Shown here piece by piece: positions 1 to 10,999 of a DNA stretch of 64,000 nucleotides. Source of the DNA: Agapetus fuscipes (taxonomy: Eukaryota; Arthropoda; Insecta; Trichoptera; Glossosomatidae); assembly GCA_951799405.1 (NCBI GenBank), contig OX637353.1, positions 14,136,001 to 14,200,000 on the forward strand, written 5' to 3'. Each line of letters starts with the position of its first letter. Position 1 is the stretch's first letter. Below the pieces are notes generated by a model that saw only the letters and a list, made by a program, of their open reading frames with translations, was not told the origin of the DNA and searched no databases. A program made the position numbers and the translations under genes.

Positions 1-54
1 AACTATGCTCTATCCGTGCGGCGCCCTGCAGGGTCGACAATTATACAACCTGTA

Positions 55-287
55 CCCTTAGAACGAGTTGCAAAACTTGAGTAATGTAAAGTTTACGGCA
101 ATTATTAAAGAGTGATTTCCCCCAAAATCTGCCGTTTTTGTTTGTTTTAACTTGATTTTCTTCATCACTGTAACTCTTTTGCTAAGACCATAAAGTGTAA
201 GAAACAAAAACGTCAGATTTTGGGAAATCACTCTTTAATATTTTCCGAAACTTTACTTTACTCAAGTTTTGCAGCTCGTACTAAGGG
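55..287. mobile_element. TA-flanked foldback MITE, subfamily 1
   Basis: Ends CCCTTAGAACGAGTTGC and complement of CCCTTAGTACGAGCTGC. Inverted arms run about 75 bp. TA stands on each side. Confidence 0.8.
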
Positions 288-880
288 TACTGGTAGTCCC
301 GCCTACTCGTAGTCTAGGAAGAAACAGCAAAAAATTAAACCATGAGTAATCATTAGTAACCAATGAGTTATCATTTACAAAAGTCTCCCAATCGAAACAA
401 GAGATATATTCTTTGAGGTCCCTCAAGGGTGCATCCTTGGTCCACTGTTAGTTAAACTGTACATGAAGACGTTTTGATGCTCTTTTTAAGCTTAGTCCCG
501 TTTCTAAATTGAGACATTGTCAAGATCATCTCTTAAGTGCATTGTGGACTGAGAAGGACAGTAAAACCAGCTCGTTTTCAATCCTGACATGACTAAAGTC
601 TTTCAAGAGTCAACAATAGACTATCTGGGAAATCGTTTAAAAATGGGATTTGTTGTGTATATGACCATTAAACTACAAAGCAAGGAAATAGTTTCACTCA
701 ATATTTCAATGCGATCGGTTTTTAATATTCCCGAAAAAGTCGCTTGTCCAATGTGACATTTTCATCTCAGCGGAGATCTGGCATCTGCAAGATTTTATAA
801 GCACATTCTACTTAGAATATTCGAGTAAACATTCATACAGTCTTAACAAATACAAGTTTATCATCTAAATCTACGGTTCA
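288..880. other. No gene or known repeat recognised
   Basis: AT-rich, stops in all frames at short intervals. Confidence 0.5.
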
Positions 881-1160
881 AAAGAAGTATGGCATAAGCG
901 ACAAAAACCAAATTCTTCAGGAGAGAAGCTTAAAGTTTGACATTGCAGAAAACTGACATAACTTATTTATTTTTTATCATATCGTTAAAATAAAAAAAAT
1001 GTAAAATTAAAAAAATAAAGGCGTTTATTGGCATTCCTATTAATGTGGTTTTACGATTTATTTTTTTATGTCACAAGTGCCTTGAGGACGAAAAAGGCCA
1101 AAATCTTGTCGGTTACACCAAAAACATCCTTAAAAAACGCAGTCGTTTGCTTCTGCATAC
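881..1160 (+). repeat. Dispersed AT-rich repeat
   Basis: Inverted relative to 20405-20640: GGCATAAGCGACAAAAAC / complement, TAATGTGGTTTTAC, TGTCACAAGTGC-like and TTGTCGGTTACACC blocks are shared. Confidence 0.6.
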
Positions 1161-1850
1161 ACAACACAAAATCATCGTAGATTTATGGGAGTTAGCGCAT
1201 TAGAAAGAGAGATTTTTTTTAAGTAGAACAGCATTCATAACTCATTTTTACCAAAACTTATTTTATTTCCTACTTCATTTCAACCGTCGAAGTACAAATC
1301 ATATCAATCAGAGACTTCACAGACCTTTTTACACTAACACAGACAAAACTACACATCCCTAGCAATATATTGTATATTTCTCGGCACATTACAAAAGTTA
1401 TCTCAAATACCGATAATGCGAAACAATATGGATGCTATTCGTTTTTGCACATACCAATATTGTATTGCTTTTTTTTTGGCATTGTGATGGATGGCCCCCT
1501 GAGATGCGTGTTCAGAAAGTTGGGACACAAAAAATATGTCCCCAAAATATACCAAGCTGTTTGGTTCCAATAAATGGTAATAATATATTTTTTTTAACTC
1601 CATCGGATTGCTATAAATTTTCATTTGGGTTTTTTATTTATTTGCGGCTTTTATTCAGATTTTTGAGGTTTTCCCATTTGATTTTTTTTACATGTCACGA
1701 GTGTTTTTTGCATTATATGGTTGGCCAAATTCTTCGCAGGTTTTTCCATCACTTATTTGAATTCTACCATACTTCTCTTAACTCATTCATATCCATTACT
1801 TTTATATGCATTTCCTTTTTTTTTAATTCACACTTTATTCCTCGTCTTTT
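1160..1850. other. T-rich stretch, no convincing gene
   Basis: A 152-codon open frame (1432-1890, +) is Phe/His/Cys-rich. This looks like T-run composition, not coding sequence. Confidence 0.5.
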
Positions 1851-2015
1851 AGGTTGGTACGTGGCTGACCACCCATACTGTAACAAATAGTTCACTTTGC
1901 TAATACCACCCCCGTTTCAATGAAGTTCGGCAAAAGTTGCAGGGCTTAAGTTCATTTGGCATTTTACTTTGTAAGTAAACATGCTTCATTTGTATTTGCG
2001 AATTTCCGCATACCT
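1850..2015 (+). repeat. LINE-A tail repeat
   Basis: Begins GGTTGGTACGTGGCTGACC. The 3' third is decayed. Its 3' end faces the next, minus-strand copy. Confidence 0.7.
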
Positions 2016-2017
2016 AC

Positions 2018-2245
2018 TCGTCTAATCTAAATCGAAATCTAAATCTAATTTGCAAAGATATGTATCATTTGAGATTCATATTGAATGCATTCCCACAAGC
2101 AGACACGCATAATTTCGCGCTCACACATGCCGCATGTGGACCTACAACATAAAAAACCTAATCTCAAATAAACATAAGCCCTGCAACTCTTGCCGACCTT
2201 ACCTGAAACAGGGGGGACATTGGCAAAGTGAACCATTTTGTATGT
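2018..2245 (-). repeat. LINE-A tail repeat
   Basis: A near-complete copy with the CCGCATGTGG core. It stops at the complement of ATGGTTCACTTTG without the first 40 bp. Confidence 0.8.
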
Positions 2246-2314
2246 GAGCATGAATAATTTGTGAATCTTGAATTTACATTTTTTTGCAACTTAGATTGTA
2301 CAATATTCCTTAAC

Positions 2315-2530
2315 TTATAGGTTGATATGAGGCTAGCCACCCATACTGCAAAAGATAATTCACTTTGCCAATGTCACCACTTTTTAAGTGAAGGTTAGAA
2401 AAAGTTTGAGGGCTTATGTTCATTTGAGGTTTTGATTTTATTTTGTCAGTACACATGCAGCATTTGTTTGTGGGCATGCATTTTTTTTTAATGCTTTTAT
2501 ATCTTTGCAACTTAGATTATAGATTCTTTA
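2315..2530 (+). repeat. LINE-A tail repeat, decayed
   Basis: TTATAGGTTGATATGAGGC start. Internally shortened after CATGCAGCATTTG. Confidence 0.7.
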
Positions 2531-2639
2531 CTTCGACGTAAAAGAACATATAGCGACATGAAAAGACTTGTATCTATGTAGCTGTCTTTTCACTAGTGGG
2601 TTATAATCATAATATAACACAAAAAAAGATTTTATCATC

Positions 2640-3242
2640 CCTTAAAAAGGTTCTGTCACTCGAGTAACAAATATTTGTGAATACTCTAACATTGCGTGAA
2701 TAGAAAAAATATATGCAACATACAATACTGCCACTTGTAAGTGTTTTACTTTAAATACAGTTCTTTCTGTGTACGCAATTGTTGAGTATGTACGTAATGT
2801 AGTTTTATTTTTTTAATTAAGTTGATAAGAAACGAAAATGTTTGTTTTGTTTTCTACGCAGCACTAATTTAATTAGTGGATCGTTTCATGTTTCTTATTA
2901 ATATATTTTGTCAAAGCTCAAAACATAGTATTGCGAATGTTTAATCGTGTGAGTTGTGTCTGTGTGAGTCTGTAAAGTCTCTTAATGCAGGTGTTTGTAT
3001 TTGATCGAGATTGTGTGAGTTTTTATTTGAATATTCTAAGTATGTAGAACGTTCTGGCTAAATCTTGCATGTGCCAGTACTCAATGATTCGAGAATAACC
3101 TTTATGCTCACCTATAAATAGACACCGAGATGCTCTGATACTAGACTTGTATCTAAGCCGTCGAGCTATGCAATTCAAAATCAGCTCCGTGTTTGAACCG
3201 TTTTTTAACTGTTTTTTTTTAAAATAAATTGTGCAAAATAAA
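2640..3242 (+). other. Possible LTR: TATA box and poly(A) signals without an ORF
   Basis: CCTATAAATAGACACC at about 3110, an initiator-like stretch 30 bp on, and AATAAA at about 3224 and 3238. The arrangement resembles an LTR, but its ends and duplication are not clear. Confidence 0.3.
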
Positions 3243-3341
3243 TAATCAAAAATAACCAGGTAATATCATAAAAATATATAATACTTCGAAATCAATCATA
3301 TTATTTGATTTGTAAAGAATTAACATTATTTATTATTGACT

Positions 3342-3587
3342 TATAGGTTGGTATGAGGCTGACCACCTATACTGTAAAAAAATGGTTCACTTTGCCAATG
3401 TCACCCCTGTGTCAGGGAGGGTCAGCAAAAGTTGTGGGGCTTATGTTCATTTAAAGTTTGGATTTTATTTGTAAGTACACATTCAGCATTTGTAAGCGCG
3501 AACTACACGTGTTGGTTTGTGGGCATACATTTGACAGCTTTAAATGAATATATCCTTGCAACTTAGATTAAAGATTATAGATTATAG
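3342..3587 (+). repeat. LINE-A tail repeat
   Basis: Complete, ending in TATAGATTATAG directly against a SINE-A head. It belongs to the variant with GTAAGTACACATTCAGCAT. Confidence 0.8.
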
Positions 3588-4095
3588 ACCGGTCCGTAGT
3601 TTAGTGGTAACTCTTTGGACTCGTAAATGGAAAGTCGTGCCTTCGAATCCCGGCAGAGCACACAAAATATACTATTTATATTTTCAAGAATGCTCTTCGC
3701 CGGTTTAAAAACTTCATATACCTACCTTTACCAAAGGCCAGTCCACAGAGGTCCATCCAGCCTTACAGCTAGTAGGTCTTGTTTGAGAATGGGCGCTTTC
3801 TAGCGACGACTAAGCTAGCGCAAAGTCCGGTTGATAGCTCAGTTGGTAGACTGCTTGCATTCCATGCCGAGAGCAAGGCTTCGATCTTCACCGTATGTGC
3901 AAGAAATGATTTCCCGATTCGGTGTTTAATTAAAATTCAAAATAAATACCGGCAAGGTGTAATCAACCTTCACAAGAAATGAGAACCAGCCCCCCCGGGA
4001 GCTGGGAAACTCCCACTTCAACTGAAAGAGGTTGGTGTAAGGCCAGCCCCCTTACCCTCCGGTGCAAGAAATGATACCGGCCAAACTACATACCG
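3588..4095 (+). mobile_element. Composite SINE-A+B
   Basis: Unit A (3588-3827) opens with a tRNA-like head, A-box TAGTTTAGTGG and B-box CTTCGAATCCC. Unit B (from 3828) opens with TAGCTCAGTTGG. Unit B is shortened before its usual end. Confidence 0.8.
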
Positions 4096-4139
4096 GCAAG
4101 GCGTTCTAAGACATGATCTTAATAATCTGTATTAATTAG

Positions 4140-4293
4140 GACCAAGATTATTTGAAAGGACAGATATAAATCAACCGTTGTACTGTTCAAATGTTAAGAT
4201 TGTGTCGGAACTGAGAATGAATATTAAAAATGTGTAAAATTAATGAACCGCAGTTTTGATTAAATAGAAACCGCTACAAAAAAAACATTACAG
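4140..4293 (+). mobile_element. LTR 3'-end fragment
   Basis: Ends GCTACAAAAAAAACATTACA like the solo LTR, with CCGCAGTTTTGATTAAATAG also similar to 52855-52905. Confidence 0.4.
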
Positions 4294-4299
4294 TATTCT

Positions 4300-5078
4300 T
4301 ACACGGTTTTTTTGGTCAGTAAATGTGAGCAGAATAATCCTCCCCAATGTGGGGGTAACATTTTTTGTCTAAAGTGGTCACTTTTATCTGTCTGAAAAAT
4401 GTGAAAATATGGAGGTTTTCCGGCCCGTTGGAAAACACGAAGGAAACGAAAAAGATTCATATGTTGTAAATTGTAATTTCGTGTGAAAAGTTTTATCATA
4501 AATCACAAGGCTTGTTTTTATGCGTGTTTGCAAACTAACTCCCTTTCGTAATCTTTTTTTTGTTTTTTTTTTGGTTTATTTTAAAGCTTTAAAAAAAATC
4601 ATGACACTTTTTTGTTTGTTTATCTTGAAAAATATGATGTAGTGCAGAGTAATAAAGCTTTGATAACTTGTAAAGTCTTTTGATTTATATTTTTGTCAAC
4701 ATTTTTTTTCAGGATTTTCATTTTGAATTTTATTTTAGTTGGTATTAACAATTTATAAGATTTTTTAGTAGATAGTATGATAAATATATACTTTGGGTTC
4801 ACTTTAATAAAATTTTAATTGAATTCATTTCACACAATGTATTTTTACTGTTTGCTATGGTTCACACTTTAACTTCTGTATTGGTGGTTTCACGGCACGG
4901 GTACTTATGAATACTGATAGCGAAATGAGTAAAGTATGTACTGTGGAAATGAAAGCATTTGAGATGCATGACAGGAAAAATTCTAAAGGATAGAGATAGG
5001 AATGAATGGGTAAATAAAGAATGTGAGTTGAAAGAGGATGTGAAAGTAAGGGTACAAAAAAATGTGATGAGATGTTTT
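4300..5078. other. Unassigned AT-rich DNA
   Basis: T- and A-runs, no repeat family recognised. Confidence 0.45.
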
Positions 5079-5079
5079 G

Positions 5080-5250
5080 AGCATGTGTAAAGAATGAATA
5101 ATGATAGGCTGACAAAGTACATAATATACAGAGGAAGTGTGAAAGGAAAAAGAGGTAAGGGACGGCCAAGGAAAGTATGGAGTGAAAAGATTGAGGAGAT
5201 TGTGAAAGAATGGGATATACAAAGTGAGTGTAAAAGAAGAATAACAATAT
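5080..5250 (+). pseudogene. LINE-B C-terminal fragment
   Basis: The frame contains GKGRPRKVWSEKIEEIVKEW, then DIQSECKRR. This is related to LINE-A's C-terminus but clearly a different family. It is followed by a tail copy of LINE-A (minus). Confidence 0.7.
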
Positions 5251-5261
5251 ATAAGCTAACT

Positions 5262-5480
5262 TGCAAAGATATATTACATTTAAGATTTATATTAAATGAT
5301 TTCTTACAAGCAGTATAAGTTCTCACTTAAGCATGCCGCATGTGAACCTACAATATAAAACCCAATCTCAAATAAACACAAACCCTGCAACTCTTTCAGA
5401 CCTTTCCTGAAACAGGAGTGGCATTGGCAAAGTGAACCATTTTTTGGGTTATCAGCTTCATACCAACCTATAATCAAGGA
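5262..5480 (-). repeat. LINE-A tail repeat
   Basis: Complete from CTTGCAAAGATATATTACAT to CCAACCTATAATCAAGGAA. It lies between two LINE-B fragments. Confidence 0.8.
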
Positions 5481-5494
5481 ATGAAGAAAATTCA

Positions 5495-5850
5495 TGAAAA
5501 ATGTGCTACAAAGAAAGTGTGAAAATAAAAAGAGGGAAAGGACGACCGAGAAAAGTATGGAGTGATCAGATTGAGGAGATTGTGAAAGAATGGGATATAC
5601 AAAGTGAGCGTAAAAGAATAAAATGCATGAAAAATGATATGAATGAATTGAAGTGGTATGTAAGAGCCTCTGCAGAGGCTCTGGCCACCCCTAGCGGAAT
5701 GGCGACGTAGTTACAGTTACAGTTACAGGTCATGGATATGAATGAATTGAAAGAGATATTATGTAAGGATAGGAAGAAATAGAAGCAGCTCTGTAGAGGT
5801 TCTGGCCACTCCTAGCGGATTGGTGACAGAGTAACAGTTACAGTCACAGT
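5495..5850 (+). pseudogene. LINE-B C-terminal fragment with 3' ends
   Basis: GKGRPRKVWSDQIEEIVKEW is followed by MKNDMNELK, then the family's 3' end GGCTCTGGCCACCCCTAGCG and (TTACAG)n at 5708-5730. A second partial 3' end, with the same GAGGTTCTGGCCACTCCTAG block and TTACAG repeats, follows at 5735-5850. Confidence 0.7.
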
Positions 5851-6095
5851 TTATATTAAGCCTTGTGGTCTTTTCACCAGATGGCATTAATTGGATTTTG
5901 GTGTGCAAGCAACGAATGCTGCCTTCTATAGATACAGTTTATTTCGACGTCTTTCCTTTGCGAGGAGAACGAATTGGTATTTATCTAAGAAAGACTCGGG
6001 CAGTAAATATATACTCTACGAGTGTAAAATAAGAGATCTAACTCTACAGCTATGTCGCCAGACCGAGGTGGTAGCCACTAGACTACAAACCAGTA

Positions 6096-6246
6096 CCCGT
6101 AGTACGAGTTTTTTCACTTTACTCGTAGTATTGAGTATTTGAGAAAAATGCATGTGAACTTGTAAAGTACCTCTGGCAAAACAACTTTTTCACATTTTTT
6201 TCGAATACTCAATACTTTGAGTAAAGTGAAAAACTCGTACTACGGG
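6096..6246. mobile_element. TA-flanked foldback MITE, subfamily 2
   Basis: Shares the terminal CCCGTAGTACGAGTT with subfamily 1, but its interior (TTTTCACTTTACTCG, GAGTATTTGAGAAAAATG) differs. Confidence 0.75.
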
Positions 6247-6302
6247 TACGGGGGAGTAAAGTAAGTAAGGTATGTACAGCGGAAATAAGTAAAATCTCAT
6301 AT

Positions 6303-6692
6303 AATCTGAGTTGCAAAGATATATTACATTTAAGATTCATATTAAATGCAATCCCACAAGAAGACACGTATAAGTTCACGCTTACACATGCCACATGTGG
6401 ACGAACAACATAAAAATCTAATCTCAAATGAACATAAGCCCTTCAACTCTTGCCGACCTTCCCTGAAACAAGGGTTAAGAACAGGACAGGACAAGTTTCA
6501 GGAGGAAGCTGAAGACGCACCTGTTTGAAAGGTCATAACCGGAATAAAGGGTCCTTGAGGCTAAATTTTAGTGAAAACGGCGCTTTTTAAAAAATAAATC
6601 AACCATTATATAAGGGTGACATTGGCAAAGTGAACCTTTTTTTTACAGTATGGGTGGTAAGCCTCATACCAATCTATTAGTCAAGGAAACCG
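6303..6692 (-). repeat. LINE-A tail repeat split by a LINE insertion
   Basis: Halves 6303-6475 and 6601-6692 are continuous once the 6476-6600 insertion is removed. Confidence 0.75.
6476..6600 (+). mobile_element. Short LINE C-terminal insertion inside a LINE-A tail
   Basis: Reads SFRRKLKTHLFERS and a stop, typical of CR1/L2 ends, plus 3' UTR. It splits a tail copy. The flanks AAGGGTTA and AAGGGTGA look like a target duplication of about 8 bp. Confidence 0.6.
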
Positions 6693-7384
6693 TTTATTCT
6701 AGACACAATTTTCAGATGGAAAAATCTTCATCATTTCTAATTAAATTTCGAAAGTTGGTCCAATTCAGAAGGTTTTAAGGGCACGAAACAATTATTTTCG
6801 ACGTGGATTTATATCTGAATTGATTTTGAGTTGTTGGCCCTCTGCAATATAAGTATAAAACAAAACCATTCCACTCTACCATTGCGTTTCACCAAAAATA
6901 TATTAAAACTTAACCATTCGATTGGATTGCTGTTTAAGTTTTCATATATTTTTAGAAATTTTCGGTTGTTTTATACTTGAAACACTCGAAGCAATAATTA
7001 TTATCAATTCACGACTGAGCAAATTAAATATTCAAACTTAAAATTGGCGAGAACAACTTTCTCCGGGACTGACAAGTACAAATATCTGTGGACGTTTAAA
7101 AAATAGAAAATATTAAACTAAGCAAAAGAGTGATTTGTTTTAAATTTAATTATGAAATCAAAGTGGCTTGGAGTTTGTATTTTCGTCGATCTCTAAAAAA
7201 GAGACATAAGCGTACGTCTATTTTTTCCATAGTTATAAACGATTGATGAACACACAATAATATCTAAGTAAACAACGACAAAATGACACATATGACATAA
7301 GATATGAAAGTCATACGTCAAAAAGAGACATAAACATTGCGGTTGCCTGGAAACTACGAAAAACGCAACTAAGCTACTCATATA
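6693..7384. other. Unassigned DNA
   Basis: Contains ACGTCTATTTTTTCCATAG and GCGGTTGCCTGGAAAC, which recur loosely at 63772-63860, so a diverged repeat is likely. Confidence 0.4.
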
Positions 7385-7840
7385 GTATATTTTCTTGCCT
7401 GTGTTATCCCCAAAGGGGTCGCATGTGGCGATTTTGAACCTATTTATTTTTACAGTTAAAGGGGCCGGCCTTACACCAACCACTTTCAGTTGAAGTGGGG
7501 GTTTCCATTTCTCATTTCTTGTGAAGGCTGAGTAAACCTTGAGATCAAACCCTTGCTCTCGGCATGGAATGCAACGCAAGCATTCTACCAATTGAGCTAT
7601 CGACCTTTTTACGAGCTTCGTCGTCACTACAAGGCGCCAATTTTCAAGCAAGATCCAGTTGCTGTAAGGCTGAATGGACCTTTGGTGACCGCTCATTGGT
7701 AAAGGTATACGAATTTTTCAACCCAGCAAAGAGCAAATTTGAAAATATAAATGGCATATTTATTGCACTCCGTCGGTATTTGAACCCACAACCTTCCATT
7801 CAGAGTCCGAAGTGTTACCACTGAACTACGGACCGGTCAA
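7385..7840 (-). mobile_element. Composite SINE-A+B, minus strand
   Basis: On the minus strand, A (7840-7606) precedes B (7605-7385), with AGCTCGTAAAAAGGTCGAT at the joint. B ends with the GCAACTAAGCTAC motif on the plus strand. Confidence 0.85.
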
Positions 7841-7859
7841 CACTAATCAAAACTGATTA

Positions 7860-7974
7860 TAGCATTTGTAAGGATATGACGCCCCAGGAGGCACTTTCTT
7901 TGTCACACAGAATGGCTCAGATGTTTCATCCATATCTTAAATGTTGACCATTGATGTGCTCTTTAATAAATTAA
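7860..7974 (+). repeat. Dispersed GATGACGCCC repeat
   Basis: ATGACGCCCCAGGAGGCAC, TGGCTCAGATG and CTTAAATGTTGACCATTGAT match 63896-64000 in order. Confidence 0.5.
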
Positions 7975-8245
7975 ATAAATTCCTTTGTGATGTTTTGTGT
8001 GAATCACACCTCAAGAGCCTGCGCACTTGTGCGTCACTTTTCACCGCTAATTTTTCAAGTTAGACTCGGTTGCTGTATTGTTTGATGAACCTTCGTGACC
8101 GGTCTTTTGGTATAGATCTTTTAAATTAAACCAGCGATGAGAAAATTGGGAAAGCTTGCCTGTTCTGTGCTTCGCCTGGAATCAAACTCTCGACCATCTG
8201 TTTACAAATCCTTAGCGTTCACCACTAGACAACAAACTGCTTGCA
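7975..8245 (-). mobile_element. SINE-A with GTGTGATTCACAC tail, decayed
   Basis: The complement shows the A-type body and the CTCTTGAGGTGTGATTCACA 3' module. The tRNA head is eroded. Confidence 0.6.
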
Positions 8246-8317
8246 GATACTAGTGTGTTTGCGATACAGGGTTCTAGACTTGTCTAAGCAAAAATACAAA
8301 AGAAAGGATGCAAGGGG

Positions 8318-8656
8318 AATGTGTACAAAAAAAAACGCAACTAAGCTACACATATAGTGTAGCTTCTTGCCGCGTTATCCCCGAAGGGGTCGCATGTGGA
8401 GAGTTAAACCTTTTTATTTTTACAGGTAAGGGGGCCGGTCTTACGCCAACCACTTCAGTTGAAGTGGGAGTTTCCCAGCTACCGAGGGGTCTGGTACTTA
8501 TTTCTTGTGAAGGCTTAGTAAACCTTGCCGATATTTTATTTTGGGGCTAAAAAAAATAAGCACCGAAACGGGGAATCATTTTTGACACCCTTGCTGGGAT
8601 TCGAACCCGAGCTCACGGCATGGAATGCAAGCTCTCTACCAACTGAGCTATTAACC
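8318..8656 (-). mobile_element. SINE-B, minus strand
   Basis: Full-length (about 335 bp) from GCAACTAAGCTACAC to the head with complement of TAGCTCAGTTGG at 8640-8652. It lies head-to-head with the next copy. Confidence 0.85.
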
Positions 8657-8985
8657 GGATTGTGTTGGTAGAGTGCTTGCATTCCATGCCGAAAGCTCGG
8701 GTTCGAATCCCACCGAAGGTGTCAGAAATGATTTCCCGTTTCGGTGTTTATTTCAAACCCCAAAATAAAATACCGGCAAGGTTTACTCAGCCTTTACAAG
8801 AAATGAGTACCAGCACTCTCGAGAGCTGGGAAACCGCCACTTCAACTGAAGTGGTTGGCGTAAGGCCGACCCCCTTACCTGTAAAAATAAATAGGTTGAA
8901 CTCGCCACATGCGACCCCTTCGGGGATAACGCGGCAAGAAGTTACACTATATGTGTAGCTTAGTTGCGAGTTGCGTTGCGCGTTG
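8657..8985 (+). mobile_element. SINE-B, plus strand
   Basis: Full-length with B-box GGTTCGAATCC at about 8699 and a T-rich end at 8985. Together with the preceding copy it makes a long inverted repeat. Confidence 0.85.
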
Positions 8986-9000
8986 ATTTTTTTTTTTTTG

Positions 9001-9233
9001 ATTGTAATTCAATTAAATAACACTTTTTAAATTTCAAAACACTGTTTTATTTCACAAATCTATAATATATTTAAAAATTATCAATTTTTCAGGTCCTGAA
9101 GATGACCAATTGGTCGAAAACGTTTGTATTATTTAAAATATTTTAAAAATTGATCATTTTTAAATATATTATTGATTTGTGAAATAAAACAGTGTTTTGA
9201 AATTTAAAAAGTGTTATTTAATTGAATAACAAT
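9001..9233. mobile_element. AT-rich foldback element with hammerhead-like centre
   Basis: Arms of about 90 bp (from ATTGTAATTCAATTAAATAA; the far arm ends TTGAATAACAAT) enclose CTGAAGA, a GACC/GGTC stem and GAAAAC. Possibly an inverted Penelope-like end. Confidence 0.6.
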
Positions 9234-10030
9234 AAAAAAATATTAATTTTCACAGCGTTAATACACAAACCATAAAAATTATAATATAGGATTGTGTTGA
9301 AATTAAAAAAAAAAAACTTGAAAAATGAATTTAAAAAGTAAATTATAAAATTACTACAAAATTTAAGCATTTTTTAATTTCAAAAAATTAAAAAATCCAC
9401 AAAGAATAAATAATAATTGGAAATACAAATGAAAACAAAATGAAACTCGCAGCGAAAATGCGCCTGATAACTTATTTTTTAGTTTGAATGAATTTAATTC
9501 AAATTAACGCATTCTACAGAAATAATCCATTTTTATGATTATAAGTATTTCATATTGTCAAAAAATTGACCTCATGTGATTTTATTTGTATTTGTTTTTT
9601 AAAAAATAACAGAGTGTTAATAAATAAATACTGAAAAAAGGTTTTATCAACTCATTTTTAATGTTTTCACAATTCGCACAAAATTAAAAACAAAAATATT
9701 TTGTTATATTTTTTAATATTTCGGAATCAGAGTCTTCAACTTTTAATTAATGTTTTTTTTTTGAGATTAGGCTTTGAAATAGCTTCACTGAAACAATTTT
9801 TGATTGATTTTCAGTCTAAGTTATAAATTGATTATGGTACAAACATACTTCTAGAAAGCTCTTCGCGTCAGAAACAGACTGTCTGGCTCAGAAGGATTTT
9901 ACTAAATCTTGTTAAATCATATGACACTCTAAGTTTCTGATTATTCTGAGAATTTAATAGAACAAACTATTCTGGCTAACGTAAAGAAAATTAAGGATAA
10001 AATTTAATATCACACAAATAGGTATTATTA
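9234..10030. other. Very AT-rich DNA, no feature seen
   Basis: Dominated by A/T runs. No long ORF. Confidence 0.5.
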
Positions 10031-10034
10031 TTTT

Positions 10035-10292
10035 CTATTCTAATCTAATCTAATCTAAGTTGCAAAGATATGTTACATTGGAGATTCACATTACATGCAT
10101 TCTCACAACCAGACACGTACAAGTTCACGCTTGCACATGATTCATGTGAACCTACAACATAAAAACCAAATCTCAAATGGACATACACCCTGCAACTCTT
10201 ACCGTCCTTCCCTGTAACAGGGGTGACATTAGCTAAGTGAACCATTTTCTACAGCACGGGTGGTCAGCCGCATACGAACTTATAAGTCAAGG
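10035..10292 (-). repeat. LINE-A tail with coding part attached
   Basis: Starts with four TCTAA units (complement of the TTAGA end) and joins LINE-A 3' UTR and ORF at 10295-10575. Confidence 0.85.
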
Positions 10293-10294
10293 AA

Positions 10295-10575
10295 CATACA
10301 CAACAAATTACATTTAAAAAATCAATAAATAATAATATGTATGGACATCAAAAACTAAACAGAAAACAAATTCTAATTTAAAAAACCTTAGCCGTCAACA
10401 TTACAGATCAACTGCCATTTCTTTCTGTCCTTACATACTTCTTTCATTTCCTCCAGAGTCATAACCTTTTTCATACAGGCTCTTATTTTATTATGACTCT
10501 GGATATTCCATTCATGCGCAATTTCGGATATTTGGTCCATCCATATCTTTTTCGGTCTTCCTCTACATTTCATTT
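10295..10575 (-). pseudogene. LINE-A C-terminal fragment
   Basis: The minus-strand frame reads CRGRPKKIWMDQ and then ACMKKVMTLEEMKEVC to the family stop, followed by the 3' UTR that leads into the tail at 10035-10292. Truncated just upstream of the GRGRP motif. Confidence 0.8.
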
Positions 10576-10999
10576 TTACGTAGTTTTTATATATGTATAT
10601 TCAAAGCAATGGAGAATGTTTCAGAGATTACTACAGCGTGCGTTGGACACTTCTATACACACTTGTACATAATGATTACATTCCCATTTTCACATTTTGC
10701 ATCTGCATTCACATTAACAATCTTGAAACTTAAAGTAAAAGTAAAAACTCTATATAATCTTAAAATTGGAGAAAACTATAAAAACTACTAAAAAAACCAT
10801 AAAAAAGCTAAAATGTAATCCTTGCATATACTCGTAAAATAAAATAAAATAAAAACAAAAACATATTAAACATAGACATAAAATAAAAAACTATAACATA
10901 ACATAAACAAAATGAAATATCTCTTACAAGCAAGAGAACAGTAATTTAATGAACAAGTACAAAGTAAGACCTGGCAGCTGGATGAAATAATTTGTTCCC
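10576..10999. other. AT-rich DNA, no feature seen
   Basis: Includes short AATAA-rich runs near 10830-10900. Confidence 0.45.

Noticed and set aside
5..40. Stacked restriction-type sites (GGCGCC, CCTGCAGG, GTCGAC) that look like a cloning linker.
   Set aside because: No other vector sequence nearby and a MITE follows at once; chance cannot be excluded.
1432..1890. A 152-codon ORF as a gene.
   Set aside because: Composition follows T-runs, there is no domain, and it runs into a LINE-A tail.
3600..3660. A functional tRNA gene from the A-box and GGTTCGAATCC-like B-box.
   Set aside because: The same head recurs many times with the same non-tRNA body; these are SINE promoters and no acceptor-stem pairing is kept.
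4862..5326. A 154-codon minus-strand ORF rich in Ser/Phe/His.
   Set aside because: It is the antisense shadow of a LINE-B C-terminal fragment, whose purine-rich sense strand leaves the complement open.
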